In this document: piece by piece, positions 50,915 to 58,920 of the stretch
Position numbering within the stretch: position 1 is the first letter of the stretch
Layout: every line of letters begins with the position of its first letter
Assembly (NCBI GenBank): GCA_021323855.1
Contig: JAJPKE010000045.1
Location: 248,001 to 312,000, forward strand
Reading direction: 5' to 3'
From: Chloroflexota bacterium
GTDB lineage: Bacteria; Chloroflexota; Ktedonobacteria; Ktedonobacterales; JADMIN01
Length of the DNA: 64,000 nt
Notes under the pieces: model-generated
Database searches by the model: none
Told to the model about the DNA's origin: nothing
What the model saw: only the letters and a program-made list of their open reading frames with translations
Position numbers and translations under genes: made by a program

Positions 50915-52147
50915 ATGCAGTGTCCATCCTGCGGGTACAGTATCGCCGATAGCCAGGCGACCACCTGCCCGAACTGCGGCAGAAGTCTTGCCGCGCCAAC
51001 ACCAGCGCCATTTCCCGCAGGGCCAGGCGCTCCTGCTCAGCCTGCCACGCCGTATGGTGCATCCGGAGGCTCCGGCGGATATGCGCCGATGTCTGGCGTA
51101 CCGCCAACCTATCCACTGGCGCAGGACCCCGGCGCGACCACCGGCGCACCCGCCGCGGCAGAAGGCCAACCAGCCTATCCCGCGTACCCCGCCTATCCGG
51201 CAGGCTATCCCGCGCCAACCTCGCAGGGTTTGCCGCCCGGCTACGGGCAACCAGGAATGCCATCTCAGGGCTTTCCACCCACATATGGGCAGCCGGGCGC
51301 TCCTTCACAGGGCTATCCAGCCGCGTATGGGCAACCCGGAGCACCATCGCAGGGTATGCCAGGGTATCCCTATGGCTATCCGCCAGCGTATGGGCAGCCA
51401 GGCGCGCCGTCGCAAGGGTTCTACCGGCAAGCGATACCTGCTGCGCCCGCGAAGAAACGCAATCCCGCTGGCGTCATTATCAGCGTCATCCTGGCAGTGG
51501 TCGTCGTCGCCGGACTGCTGACAGCAGGCTTGTTGACGCTCTCGCACTCACAGGGCAGCACCACCGCCGACAACAATAACGGCCAGACGACCGGCGGCGC
51601 GAACCCAACCGCCACATCCAGCGGCAAAGCGGTGGTATTCACCGATCCACTCACCAGCAATTCCAATGGATGGGCTGACGACCAGCATTGCTTCTTCGGC
51701 TCGGACGGCTATCATGTCAAGGATGGATACGACTGCTTCGTTCCGACTGATGTGCCCAATAATTTCACGCTTCAGGTAACGGTCAAACAGATCAATGGCC
51801 CGACGAATTACGGGTATGGCATCAGCTTCCGTCGAGCCAGCGCTGGAAACGAGTATTTCTTTGCCATAGATGGCAATGGTCACTGGCGAATAGACAAGTG
51901 TGTCAACAACTCCTGCTCTGCGCTGGCGGATTGGTCCAGTAGTGGCGGCGCCATTCAAGCGGGTCTCAACAAAGAGAACACGCTTGAAGTAGATGGGGAT
52001 GGTTCACACTTCGATTTCTTTGCCAATAGCAAGAAGATCGGCCAGATCAACGACTCGACGTATTCTTCAGGGGGAGCCGGGCTGTCTGGCGGCAGCAACC
52101 TCGAAGTCGTTTATACCAACATCACCATCAACCAGATTCTCCACTAG
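50915..52147 (+). CDS. Zinc-ribbon membrane protein, paralog 4 of 5
   Basis: A 410-residue protein from ATG 50915, chosen because all paralogs start directly before the zinc ribbon (here QCPSCGYSI...CPNCGRSL). A long Pro/Tyr/Gly/Gln linker has repeats of YGQPGAPSQGYPAA-type (about four units), then a membrane helix (GVIISVILAVVVVAGLLTAG) and the shared C-terminal domain (NGWADDQHCFFGSDGYHVKD, CFVPTDVPNNFTLQVTV, NYGYGISFRRASAGNEYFF). It is 30 nt upstream of paralog 5, so the two are one operon. Confidence 0.9.
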   Translation: MQCPSCGYSIADSQATTCPNCGRSLAAPTPAPFPAGPGAPAQPATPYGASGGSGGYAPMSGVPPTYPLAQDPGATTGAPAAAEGQPAYPAYPAYPAGYPAPTSQGLPPGYGQPGMPSQGFPPTYGQPGAPSQGYPAAYGQPGAPSQGMPGYPYGYPPAYGQPGAPSQGFYRQAIPAAPAKKRNPAGVIISVILAVVVVAGLLTAGLLTLSHSQGSTTADNNNGQTTGGANPTATSSGKAVVFTDPLTSNSNGWADDQHCFFGSDGYHVKDGYDCFVPTDVPNNFTLQVTVKQINGPTNYGYGISFRRASAGNEYFFAIDGNGHWRIDKCVNNSCSALADWSSSGGAIQAGLNKENTLEVDGDGSHFDFFANSKKIGQINDSTYSSGGAGLSGGSNLEVVYTNITINQILH

Positions 52148-52177
52148 CCAGCACAACCTAGACGGAGGTACGCGACC

Positions 52178-53329
52178 ATGCGGCGATGCCCCATCTGCGG
52201 ACGTGAGACGTCTGCTCTGTCAGCGACCTGTCCCAGTTGTGGCCAGCCGTTGGTCGCGCTGGAGCCAGCACAGCCAGCAGAAGCAATGCTAGCAACACCA
52301 GTAGTGCCGGAGGGACAGCCAGCGCCGCCGGAAGGGGCTGCTGCCGCCGCTCCTCCATCGGCTCCTGCGCAGCTCTATCCTGGCTATCCAGGGTATCCGG
52401 GGTATCCGCCATACGGCCCGTATGCACCCTATCCAGGATATCAGCCGTATCCTACGCAGGGATATCCCAGCTATCCAGCGGCACAGGAAGGAATGCCGCC
52501 GAGCTATCCCGCCTATCCTGCGGGCTATCCAGGTGGTGCTTATCCGGCCCCTCCATCCATGCCGGGATATCCGGTCTATCCCTACCCCTATGGGTATGCA
52601 ATGCCATCAGCGCCGCTCTCTCCTGCCGCAAAGCCTGCGAAGAAAGGCGTGTGGGTATGGCTGAGCGTGGCGCTGGCGGGCGTCGTCATCCTGGCGATGG
52701 TCGTTGCTGGGCTGGCGCTGGCTGTGAGCAACCGCCCGAATACCATTGGCATCGTTCCACCCGCCGCTTCACCTACCAACATGCCGACGGCTACGGCGAC
52801 GCCGCAGACCATCACGATCTATAAAAACACACTCAAGTCCTCAGCGGATGGATGGTACAACGGCCAGCACTGCTTTTTCCGCGCTGATGGCTATCATGTC
52901 CAGGGAGGCTGGCAATGCTACGTGCCGACCAGTGTTTCAGATAACTACACGCTCACCATACAGGTCAAAGCCATCAAAGGCACAGCAGGAGACCCTTTTG
53001 GGATCAATTTTCGGCATGGCAGCAGCGATAAGACTGACTACTATTTTTTGATAGGAATCGGTGGTGAGTGGTCTGTGAGCAAATGTCCAGGAGACAGTTG
53101 CTCGAATCTCATACCCCTTTCGACAAGTTCGGCGCTTCAAACTGGACTCAACACAGTCAATACCCTCGAAGTTGAGGTGCGTGGGACGCATTTCGCGTTC
53201 TACGCCAACAATACGCTGCTTGGGCAGGCGAATGATACCGCTTATACGCCCGGCTGGGTGGGACTGGTCTCCACTGGCGGCGCGGAATCGGTTTTCTCCA
53301 ATATTGATATTGAGGATATCACCAACTGA
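52178..53329 (+). CDS. Zinc-ribbon membrane protein, paralog 5 of 5
   Basis: A 383-residue protein from ATG 52178 (GGAGGT upstream). Zinc ribbon CPICGRET...CPSCGQPL, a Tyr/Pro/Gly-rich linker with YPGYPGYPPYGPYAPYPGY-type repeats (not the YGQPGAPS unit), membrane helix (VWLSVALAGVVILAMVVAGL), and the shared C-terminal domain (DGWYNGQHCFFRADGYHVQG, CYVPTSVSDNYTLTIQV). The tyrosine density of the linker is striking, and such linkers are candidates for extended, phase-separating or wall-spanning segments; that is inference. It is followed by a repeat element and the convergent ribY gene. Confidence 0.9.
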   Translation: MRRCPICGRETSALSATCPSCGQPLVALEPAQPAEAMLATPVVPEGQPAPPEGAAAAAPPSAPAQLYPGYPGYPGYPPYGPYAPYPGYQPYPTQGYPSYPAAQEGMPPSYPAYPAGYPGGAYPAPPSMPGYPVYPYPYGYAMPSAPLSPAAKPAKKGVWVWLSVALAGVVILAMVVAGLALAVSNRPNTIGIVPPAASPTNMPTATATPQTITIYKNTLKSSADGWYNGQHCFFRADGYHVQGGWQCYVPTSVSDNYTLTIQVKAIKGTAGDPFGINFRHGSSDKTDYYFLIGIGGEWSVSKCPGDSCSNLIPLSTSSALQTGLNTVNTLEVEVRGTHFAFYANNTLLGQANDTAYTPGWVGLVSTGGAESVFSNIDIEDITN

Positions 53330-53335
53330 CCAGGA

Positions 53336-53372
53336 GACCTCACCTCCCGCTCCCTCCTCGCGGGAGCGGGGA
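53336..53372. repeat. Dispersed C-rich hairpin repeat, copy 5 (divergent)
   Basis: ACCTCACCTCCCGCTCCCTC followed by CTCGCGGGAGCGGGG. It keeps the ACCTCACC start and CTCGCGGGAG centre, but the inner arms differ from the other copies. Confidence 0.5.
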
Positions 53373-53420
53373 GCGCGGGCGCAGGCGTCCAGCCGGGAGC
53401 GAGGGCGTCATTGGCGTCTA

Positions 53421-53485
53421 GCCTGCGGATTTGCGGATACTCCACATCTTCGCACGTCCGCAGGCATCCGCCAGCATCCGCAGGC
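53421..53485. terminator. Inverted repeat between paralog 5 and ribY
   Basis: GCCTGCGGAT (53421-53430) and ATCCGCAGGC (53476-53485) form a perfect 10-bp stem with a 45-nt loop that itself contains further GCATCCG/CGGATTTG-type complementary bits. Between convergent genes; probably a terminator region. Confidence 0.4.
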
Positions 53486-53487
53486 AA

Positions 53488-54513
53488 TTACGATGGCAGA
53501 TAGGCGTTGCTGTAGACCTGGGTGACATTCATCGGCTTGGCGAGTTGCCCCTGCGCTTGCAAGAAGCTGTTCATCTGCTGCCAGAGCGATGGGTCTGTGT
53601 AGCCGAGCGGTTTGCCGTCGCTACGCTGCCAGAGCGGAATCGTCGCCTGAAGCACCGCCAGCGCATCCGCTGCCTTCGCTGGGTCGTTCAGCCCTGGCAC
53701 GAACTGCTCGCTGAGTTGAACCGCTTTCTGTGGGTGCGCGATGGTATACTGCACCCCTTCGAGCGTCGCTTTCACCAGCGCCTTGATGTCGCTGGCGTGT
53801 GCGCTCAGCTCGCTATCCAGCGCGGCGATGCCATTGGAGACGAGTGGCTGTTGCAGCGGAATCGTGCGCACCGGGAAGTTAGCCTTCTGGAAGAGCGTCA
53901 CGCCGTCGTTTACATAGTCAATCACTGCGTCTACCTTGTGGCCGAGCAGCGCCGCTGGCTGCGTAAAGCCAATCGTCTGAATATTCACGTCAGACTTGCT
54001 CAGCCCTGCGCTCTGAAGCAACGCCAGCAGCGCGATGTAGCTGGTGCCATAAGCGCCGGGGATGCCGATGCTATGCCCGCGCAGGTCCGCCGCCGATTGG
54101 ATAGGCGAGTTCGCCGGAACGATCAGCGCCACCGGATACTGCGTGTAGACCTCCGCGACATACTTCAGCGTGATGCCTTTGCTGCGCGCCTGAAGAATCT
54201 CGTCGCCACCAGCGAAGATTGCGTTTTCGCGTCCGGTGGAGATGGCGTCGAATTCGCCTTCGGTGAAGCCGTGGTGGCGTAATGTCACATCGAGTCCGGC
54301 GGATTTGTAGTAGCCCAGCGCCTCCGCGACATAAAACGGCGCGAACTGGATGTTGGGGATATACGTCAGCCCGACGGTCAGGTGATGCAATGGACCGCTA
54401 TCGCTGTTGGAAGCGCAGCCGGAGAGCGCCACCAGCGAGGTGAGCGAGAGCGCGGCGAGCATGACAAATGCGGCTAAGCGAGGACCCAGCCGGCGAAAAA
54501 GTGACTGTATCAT
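53488..54513 (-). CDS. ribY: Riboflavin ABC transporter substrate-binding lipoprotein (RibY-like)
   Basis: A 341-residue extracytoplasmic lipoprotein of the NMT1/THI5-like family. It begins with a signal sequence ending in a lipobox (SLVALSGCASNSD). Family features follow: LTVGLTYIPNIQFAPFYVAE, EALGYYKSAGLDVTLR, FAGGDEILQARSKGITLKY, and NSPIQSAADLRGHSIGIPG. The family binds pyrimidine, taurine, nitrate or flavin-like compounds; because an FMN riboswitch controls the operon, riboflavin (or a flavin precursor) is the inferred ligand, as described for RibXY of Chloroflexi. It overlaps the end of ribX by 4 nt (ATGA), so it is translated with the permease. No ATPase gene is next to it. Confidence 0.85.
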   Translation of the reverse strand: MIQSLFRRLGPRLAAFVMLAALSLTSLVALSGCASNSDSGPLHHLTVGLTYIPNIQFAPFYVAEALGYYKSAGLDVTLRHHGFTEGEFDAISTGRENAIFAGGDEILQARSKGITLKYVAEVYTQYPVALIVPANSPIQSAADLRGHSIGIPGAYGTSYIALLALLQSAGLSKSDVNIQTIGFTQPAALLGHKVDAVIDYVNDGVTLFQKANFPVRTIPLQQPLVSNGIAALDSELSAHASDIKALVKATLEGVQYTIAHPQKAVQLSEQFVPGLNDPAKAADALAVLQATIPLWQRSDGKPLGYTDPSLWQQMNSFLQAQGQLAKPMNVTQVYSNAYLPS

Positions 54514-55448
54514 GAGTGGGCAGGAGCCTCCACGAAAGAAAAACGTCGTTCGATCAGGCGCATTGCGCCATAGAAGAGCGCGGCCAGGAAGGCCAGCGTG
54601 AGCAACACCGCGAAGACGCCCGCTGAGTCCAGGCTTTGCTGGTCCACCAGCAGCAACTCGCCAAGCCCTTTGCCGCCGACGACAAACTCACCGACAATCG
54701 CGCCGGTGATCGAAAGTGTCAGACTGGTGCGCAGCCCCGCCAGGATGCTCGGCAGCGCCAGCGGCAGTTCGATGTGGCGCAGTAGCGCCCAGCGATTCGC
54801 GCCGTCCACCCGCGCCGCCTCCAGGATGTCTTTATCGAGCAGTCGCATCCCCAGGACGGTGGTGATGACCAGCGGAAAGAAGACGATCAGCGCACAGAGC
54901 GCGACCACCGGCGTCAGGCCGTAGCCCAGCCAGAGAACGATCAGCGGCGCGATGGCGATGAGCGGCAGCGCCTGGCTGGCGGCGATATATGGTTGGGTTG
55001 TGCTGGCGATGATGCGGCTGCGTGCGATGCCATAGCCCAGCGGAATCGCTACCAGCGCGCCGAAGAGACAGCCGAGCAGGCTCTCGATGAGTGTATTGGC
55101 GGCATAACCGAGCAGGCTGTCGGTTGGGCTGGTAAGCGAGAACCAGAACGAGCGCGCGACATCAGCCGGCGGCGGCAGAAAGAGCGCCGGCACCGCGCCC
55201 GCTTGCGTGAGGATTTGCCAGAGCGCGAGCAGCGCCAGCCCAACAATGATGGCGGGCAGCGCATGTAGCAGCGCATTCCGCAGGCGGCGCGTGGGCGACG
55301 ATGGCGCGGCAGATGCAGATGCAGGGATGACCGGCAACCCGCCTGATGTCTCGGTTGCGGCCTGCGCGCCGGGGTCTGTTCCTGGTGGGGAGAGCGGCGC
55401 TACGTCCTCTTCCATCCTGCCAGGCGGAGCAACTGGGTGAATAGTCAT
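54510..55448 (-). CDS. ribX: Riboflavin ABC transporter permease (RibX-like)
   Basis: A 312-residue inner-membrane permease of the BPD (SsuC/TauC/ThiX-like) family. ATG 55448 is used; a TTG at 55460 is in frame but lies directly on the GGAGG. A Pro/Ala-rich cytoplasmic tail of about 45 residues precedes six helices (AIIVGLALLALWQILTQAG, ALPLIAIAPLIVLWLGYGL, ALCALIVFFPLVITTVLG). The EAA-like loop DILEAARVDGANRWALLRHIELP, with EAA...G, is the coupling motif for the ATPase. It is the first gene after the FMN riboswitch. The matching ATPase must be encoded elsewhere or shared. Confidence 0.88.
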   Translation of the reverse strand: MTIHPVAPPGRMEEDVAPLSPPGTDPGAQAATETSGGLPVIPASASAAPSSPTRRLRNALLHALPAIIVGLALLALWQILTQAGAVPALFLPPPADVARSFWFSLTSPTDSLLGYAANTLIESLLGCLFGALVAIPLGYGIARSRIIASTTQPYIAASQALPLIAIAPLIVLWLGYGLTPVVALCALIVFFPLVITTVLGMRLLDKDILEAARVDGANRWALLRHIELPLALPSILAGLRTSLTLSITGAIVGEFVVGGKGLGELLLVDQQSLDSAGVFAVLLTLAFLAALFYGAMRLIERRFSFVEAPAHS

Positions 55449-55536
55449 AGCCTTCTGCAAGCCTCCTCAGAATATCCGGCTGAGGGATGGCTTGCCGGCG
55501 GAGATATCGCAGAAGACAGGGATATCTCAGGCCAAC

Positions 55537-55574
55537 AAAAACCGCCCCAACCGGAGCATTCCGACCTGGGGCGG
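55537..55574 (-). terminator. Riboswitch-linked intrinsic terminator
   Basis: On the minus strand CCGCCCCAGG...TTGGGGCGG (arms 55567-55574 and 55542-55549) followed by TTTTT (55537-55541), between the FMN aptamer and ribX. It is the likely expression platform: FMN binding would favour termination. A separate hairpin GCCGAGA/TCTCGGC (55612-55630) lies between aptamer and terminator and may take part in the switch. Confidence 0.8.
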
Positions 55575-55656
55575 CACGCAGGCGAACACACCATCGCTCG
55601 CCCAGCGAAGAGCCGAGAGCTATTCTCGGCCACGCAGGCGCGCGCATTGGCGATTC

Positions 55657-55807
55657 GACCTTCTTCCATCCGGACTCTTACCGTCGGCCCCGGCTTCTCA
55701 CCGGGTCTGCGTTGCGCGGAACAGCTTACCTGTCTGCGCGCGGCTCGCGGGCTTGGCGTCTTACACGCCATACCGCCGGTCGGGAATTACACCCTGCCCC
55801 GAAGGTC
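55657..55807 (-). ncRNA. FMN riboswitch (RFN element)
   Basis: On the minus strand the P1 arms GACCTTC (5', at 55807-55801) and GAAGGTC (3', at 55663-55657) close a core with the RFN hallmarks: CTTCGGGGCAGGGTGTAATTC, CCCGACCGGCGGTA, AGCCCGCGAGC, CCGGTGAGAAGCCGGGGCCGACGGTAAGAGTCCGGATG and GAAGAAGG. All are close to consensus, with TGTAATTCC in place of TGAAATTCC. It controls the ribX-ribY operon by sensing FMN. It begins about 35 nt after the purS stop, so read-through from purS could also pass through it. Confidence 0.95.
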
Positions 55808-55841
55808 AACACATCATTATGGCCGGTGCGGGGACAGTCTT

Positions 55842-56156
55842 TCACTGCCCGATAGCGTCTCCGGCCTCAACGGTAAAATCATACCGCTCGATCACGGGGT
55901 TTGCCAAGAGCTTCTCGCACATCTGGCGCACAGCGGTGGCGGCGGCATCTTCCGTTGCGGCATGCAGCGAGACTTCCAGATACTTGCCAGCGCGCACCGT
56001 GGTGACATCTGTGAAGCCAAGCTGATGCAATCCCGTCAGCACGGCGTCGCCCTGCGGGTCCAGCACGACGGGCTTGAGCGTCACGCGGATGCGCGCCAGC
56101 CACAGCGGCTGCGTCTCAGCGGTAGGGGTGGTATGGGTCGGCGTCTCGTTGGTCAT
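55842..56156 (-). CDS. purS: Phosphoribosylformylglycinamidine synthase subunit PurS
   Basis: A 104-residue protein from ATG 56156 (the ORF extends back to 56198, but MTNETP fits better). After a Thr/Pro-rich N-terminus of about 20 residues the PurS fold is clear: ARIRVTLKPVVLDPQGDAV, LHQLGFTDVTTVRAGKYLEV, AATAVRQMCEKLLANPVIERYDF. PurS bridges PurL and PurQ in the fourth step of de novo purine synthesis (FGAR to FGAM). No purQ or purL is adjacent, so this gene is isolated from its partners. The FMN riboswitch starts about 35 nt after its stop. Confidence 0.92.
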   Translation of the reverse strand: MTNETPTHTTPTAETQPLWLARIRVTLKPVVLDPQGDAVLTGLHQLGFTDVTTVRAGKYLEVSLHAATEDAAATAVRQMCEKLLANPVIERYDFTVEAGDAIGQ

Positions 56157-56285
56157 CGGAAAGTCTACTCCGCTCTCGGCTTTGAAAAGCCGGAGCAAGG
56201 ACTGCCAGCCATGAATGGCGCGATGACCTTCAGGTCGCCAGTTCCGTGCGCCGGCAGTTTACTGCCGCGAATATTTTAGGTCGGT

Positions 56286-56723
56286 TTATTTCCCACGCGC
56301 GGCGCGGCACTCCGCGCAGGCGCAGGTGGCGCGCAGACGCTCGAAGGTATAGATGCCGGTGTGGTGGCCGTCGCCCCAGACCGGCGTGACGCCGTAGCGC
56401 CCGACGAGTTGCAACTCGTAGAGCGTGGTCTGTTCCGGCGTAAAGACGGTCTGCTCATCCACGCTGCCCTTCTGGCCGCCCTCACCGGCGCACCAGGCGC
56501 AAGGGCAGTCTCGGCGTAGCGCTTCGTATGGGTGGACGCTCTCATGGCCGTCGGACCAGCTAATAAACAACTGGCGGTTCTCCTCATCCATCAGATAGGA
56601 GGTAGGCGCCAGATCATTCGGCAAAGATAATGGTCGCATAGCTTGCTCGCAAAGAGAACTGGTTCGCGCTGCTAGCATAGCCGGGCACATATTCCCTTCA
56701 TGGCGCAACGCATCAGTATTCAT
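56286..56723 (-). CDS. DUF971 (GBBH-like N-terminal domain) protein
   Basis: A protein of about 145 residues with the DUF971 domain found at the N-terminus of gamma-butyrobetaine hydroxylases and as a free-standing protein. Seen: LFISWSDGHESVHPYEALRRD then CPCAWC, VGRYGVTPVWGDGHHTGIYT and a terminal CACAEC; the two C-x-C-x-x-C sets are candidate zinc or Fe-S ligands. The start is uncertain: ATG 56723 is used, 56762 would overlap the next gene, and an internal ATG at 56639 (MRPLSLPNDLAP) would give the length usual for the family. In other bacteria such proteins are linked to Fe-S cluster or apbC/mrp genes; none is visible here. Confidence 0.8.
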   Translation of the reverse strand: MNTDALRHEGNMCPAMLAARTSSLCEQAMRPLSLPNDLAPTSYLMDEENRQLFISWSDGHESVHPYEALRRDCPCAWCAGEGGQKGSVDEQTVFTPEQTTLYELQLVGRYGVTPVWGDGHHTGIYTFERLRATCACAECRAARGK

Positions 56724-56758
56724 TATATCTTTTCCAGCTATTGTTTGTTGTTTGCGGA

Positions 56759-58093
56759 TCACACCGAGACGTTCGCTGGCATGGCGATATCGGGATAGCC
56801 GTCGTTCACTTCAGTCGCTTCACCGCCTCGCATCCGGCGAGTGCTGCTATGGCTGCCATACCAGAGCAACAGCAATATCACTGCGATCATGGAAGCGGTG
56901 ACAATGGTCATGATGAGGCTCCACTGCTGGGTCCAGCTATTCGTGCCCTCGGCGGTTAGCCCGGTTTCGGCAAGTTGACCGGCAAAGACCGCCGACAGCG
57001 GCAACACCGCGCCCGCGCACCAGCGGATGCGCGCGCCCCAACTGTTCAGGTTGCGCGCCATGCTCAGCCACCAAAGCGCCAGCAGCATGTAGGTGTCCAG
57101 GTAGTAATAGGGCCAGAGTGTCTTCAGGAAGAGCGGAAAACACAGCCCGGCAATCGCCAGCAGCGCGTATATTGCTCCTGCGCCTGGCTCCAATGGCTCT
57201 TTTCCGAGGCGCAGATCGCGGCGGAACGCCAGCACCAGCAGCGTGAACAGCAGCGCCGCGCCCAGCACGATCTCGCTATCATAGTGATCCCCTATGGCGA
57301 CCAGCGGCGAATCTCCCAACGCGCCCCAGAGCGAGCCGCCGCCAACCGGCAGCCCAGCGTGGAACGAGACGAGCGAATAGATCAGGTCTGCGCGGTCCGC
57401 CAATGCAAAAGGCAGCAGCCCCAGCCCCAACGTCAGCGCGGCGCAGCCAACGAAGCGCAACGCGCCGCTCCAGTCGCGTCCGCGCAGCAATAGCAACGTC
57501 AGCGGCAGCAGATAGAGAATGGCCGAGCTACGGGTGAGCAGCGCCAGCCCCAGGAACAGCCCGGCGCGTGTGGGACGGCGCAACATCAACGAGCGAACGC
57601 CAGCCAGCAGCATCCAGAGCATCAGCGGATGTTCGATGTGCCCATAGCCCAGCACGCTATGCCAGAGTTCCGGCGAGAGCGCAAAGACGCAGTATGCCAG
57701 GAAGCGGCGTATGCCATGCAACGGCTTGGGGAGCAACAGATCGAGTGTCAGCACCGCCTCGCGGCTGAGCAGCAGCGAGAAGATGGCGAAACCTATCGCC
57801 ACGAACATGCGGCATCCGGTGAAATTGTTGATGAAGCCAAAGCGTTGCGCCACCGCCGCCAGCAGCGTCAGCGGAAGCATGCTCAGCGGACCGTTGGCGT
57901 TGGGATAATTGCCGTCGTAGCGCACCTGATAGATGTCGAGCGGATGACCGGCGAGCGCAATCTTGGCCGAGGGGAGGAAAAAGACATCGAAGTCGGTGGG
58001 GTCGGTGATTTGCAGGCTCATCACCCCCCAGAAGCCGAGATAGAGCAAGATCGAGAGCGGAATGCCGATACGGCGCATCCAACGCTGTAGCAT
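56759..58093 (-). CDS. GT87-like polytopic membrane protein
   Basis: A 444-residue membrane protein with about ten helices, similar in layout to DUF2029/GT87 polyprenyl-phosphate-mannose-dependent transferases. The first external loop carries DPTDFDVFFLPSAKIALAG with the expected Asp residues and GHPLDIYQVRYDGNYPNANG, followed by PLSMLPLTLLAAVAQRFG. Later features are GYGHIEHPLMLWMLLAGVRS and LALLTRSSAILYLLPL. The C-terminal tail is soluble and acidic. The donor is probably a lipid-linked sugar and the acceptor is unknown. It follows the phosphoesterase gene with a 64-nt gap on the same strand. Confidence 0.85.
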   Translation of the reverse strand: MLQRWMRRIGIPLSILLYLGFWGVMSLQITDPTDFDVFFLPSAKIALAGHPLDIYQVRYDGNYPNANGPLSMLPLTLLAAVAQRFGFINNFTGCRMFVAIGFAIFSLLLSREAVLTLDLLLPKPLHGIRRFLAYCVFALSPELWHSVLGYGHIEHPLMLWMLLAGVRSLMLRRPTRAGLFLGLALLTRSSAILYLLPLTLLLLRGRDWSGALRFVGCAALTLGLGLLPFALADRADLIYSLVSFHAGLPVGGGSLWGALGDSPLVAIGDHYDSEIVLGAALLFTLLVLAFRRDLRLGKEPLEPGAGAIYALLAIAGLCFPLFLKTLWPYYYLDTYMLLALWWLSMARNLNSWGARIRWCAGAVLPLSAVFAGQLAETGLTAEGTNSWTQQWSLIMTIVTASMIAVILLLLWYGSHSSTRRMRGGEATEVNDGYPDIAMPANVSV

Positions 58094-58157
58094 GGGCTTC
58101 TCTCTTCTCTCGTCAAGGCTACGCTCTGTTCACGTAATGTTGGCTGTTGTTGGGTGT

Positions 58158-58898
58158 TCAGGAACGGCCATACTCGCGGGCCAGGAGGTCCCTGTTGGGG
58201 CAATCGCCTTCCCGCGCCGCCTGAATGAGCGCATCAACATCGAAGGGCACGCGCCGGAACTCCAGCGCCACGCGATCTTCGCTGACATCCAACACGGCAT
58301 ATTCGGCGTAAGGGTCCAGGTGGAGCGTCGTTTTCGGTGACTCCGGCTGCTGATGGTCATACGCGACGCCAACGCTGCCAGGATTGAAGTAAAAGGTGTC
58401 GCTGAGCCGTCTGACGTGTTGTAGATGGGTATGGCCGCCCGTCAGGATGGCCGGCGCAAAAGGGCCATAGAGCCGCACAAAGTCCTCATACGGCGTCTCC
58501 GGTAGCAGGATATCATCATACGACGTGGGCGAGCCGTGAAACGCCAGTAAGGATTTGCCGCCGGGCAGTGAGATTGTCACAGTCGGCGCGAAGTTGGCGA
58601 CATACTCGCGGTCGGCGTCGGAGAGATGCGCCAGACTCCACTGGCGCATGGTTTCCTGCGCTTCTGTCGTCGCCTCAACGCTATCTTTGCCGGTCAGTAG
58701 CCAGGCATCGGCATTACCCATCACTACCGGGCAACCGAGCGTGCGCAGATGGGCGACGACTTTGGCGGGCTGTGCGCCGCCCTGAATGGCATCGCCCAGA
58801 CACACCACCTGATCGGCGGGATGGCGTTCGAGGTCCGCCAGCACAGCTTCCAGGGCGGCGGCGTTGCCATGAATATCAGATATCACTGCGATGCGCAT
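58158..58898 (-). CDS. Calcineurin-like metallophosphoesterase (YfcE/MJ0936 type)
   Basis: A 246-residue hydrolase with the five metallophosphoesterase motifs: VISDIHGN (D-x-H), VCLGDAIQGG (G-D), VMGNADAWL (G-N, with Ala-Asp where G-N-H/C is usual), AFHGSP and TGGHTHLQ (G-H-x-H). These bind two metal ions and cut phosphodiester or nucleotide-type bonds. FYFNPGSVGVAYDHQQ is typical of the YfcE-like group. The protein is cytoplasmic. It is followed at 58094-58157 by a 64-nt gap and the GT87-like gene and preceded by a C-rich repeat and miaA. Confidence 0.93.
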   Translation of the reverse strand: MRIAVISDIHGNAAALEAVLADLERHPADQVVCLGDAIQGGAQPAKVVAHLRTLGCPVVMGNADAWLLTGKDSVEATTEAQETMRQWSLAHLSDADREYVANFAPTVTISLPGGKSLLAFHGSPTSYDDILLPETPYEDFVRLYGPFAPAILTGGHTHLQHVRRLSDTFYFNPGSVGVAYDHQQPESPKTTLHLDPYAEYAVLDVSEDRVALEFRRVPFDVDALIQAAREGDCPNRDLLAREYGRS

Positions 58899-58920
58899 GA
58901 ATCACGTCTTTCTATAAGAG

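Noticed and set aside
45446-53329. The five-gene cluster as a secreted toxin or polymorphic-toxin locus
   Set aside because: No secretion signal, toxin domain or immunity gene seen; all members share one membrane-anchored architecture.
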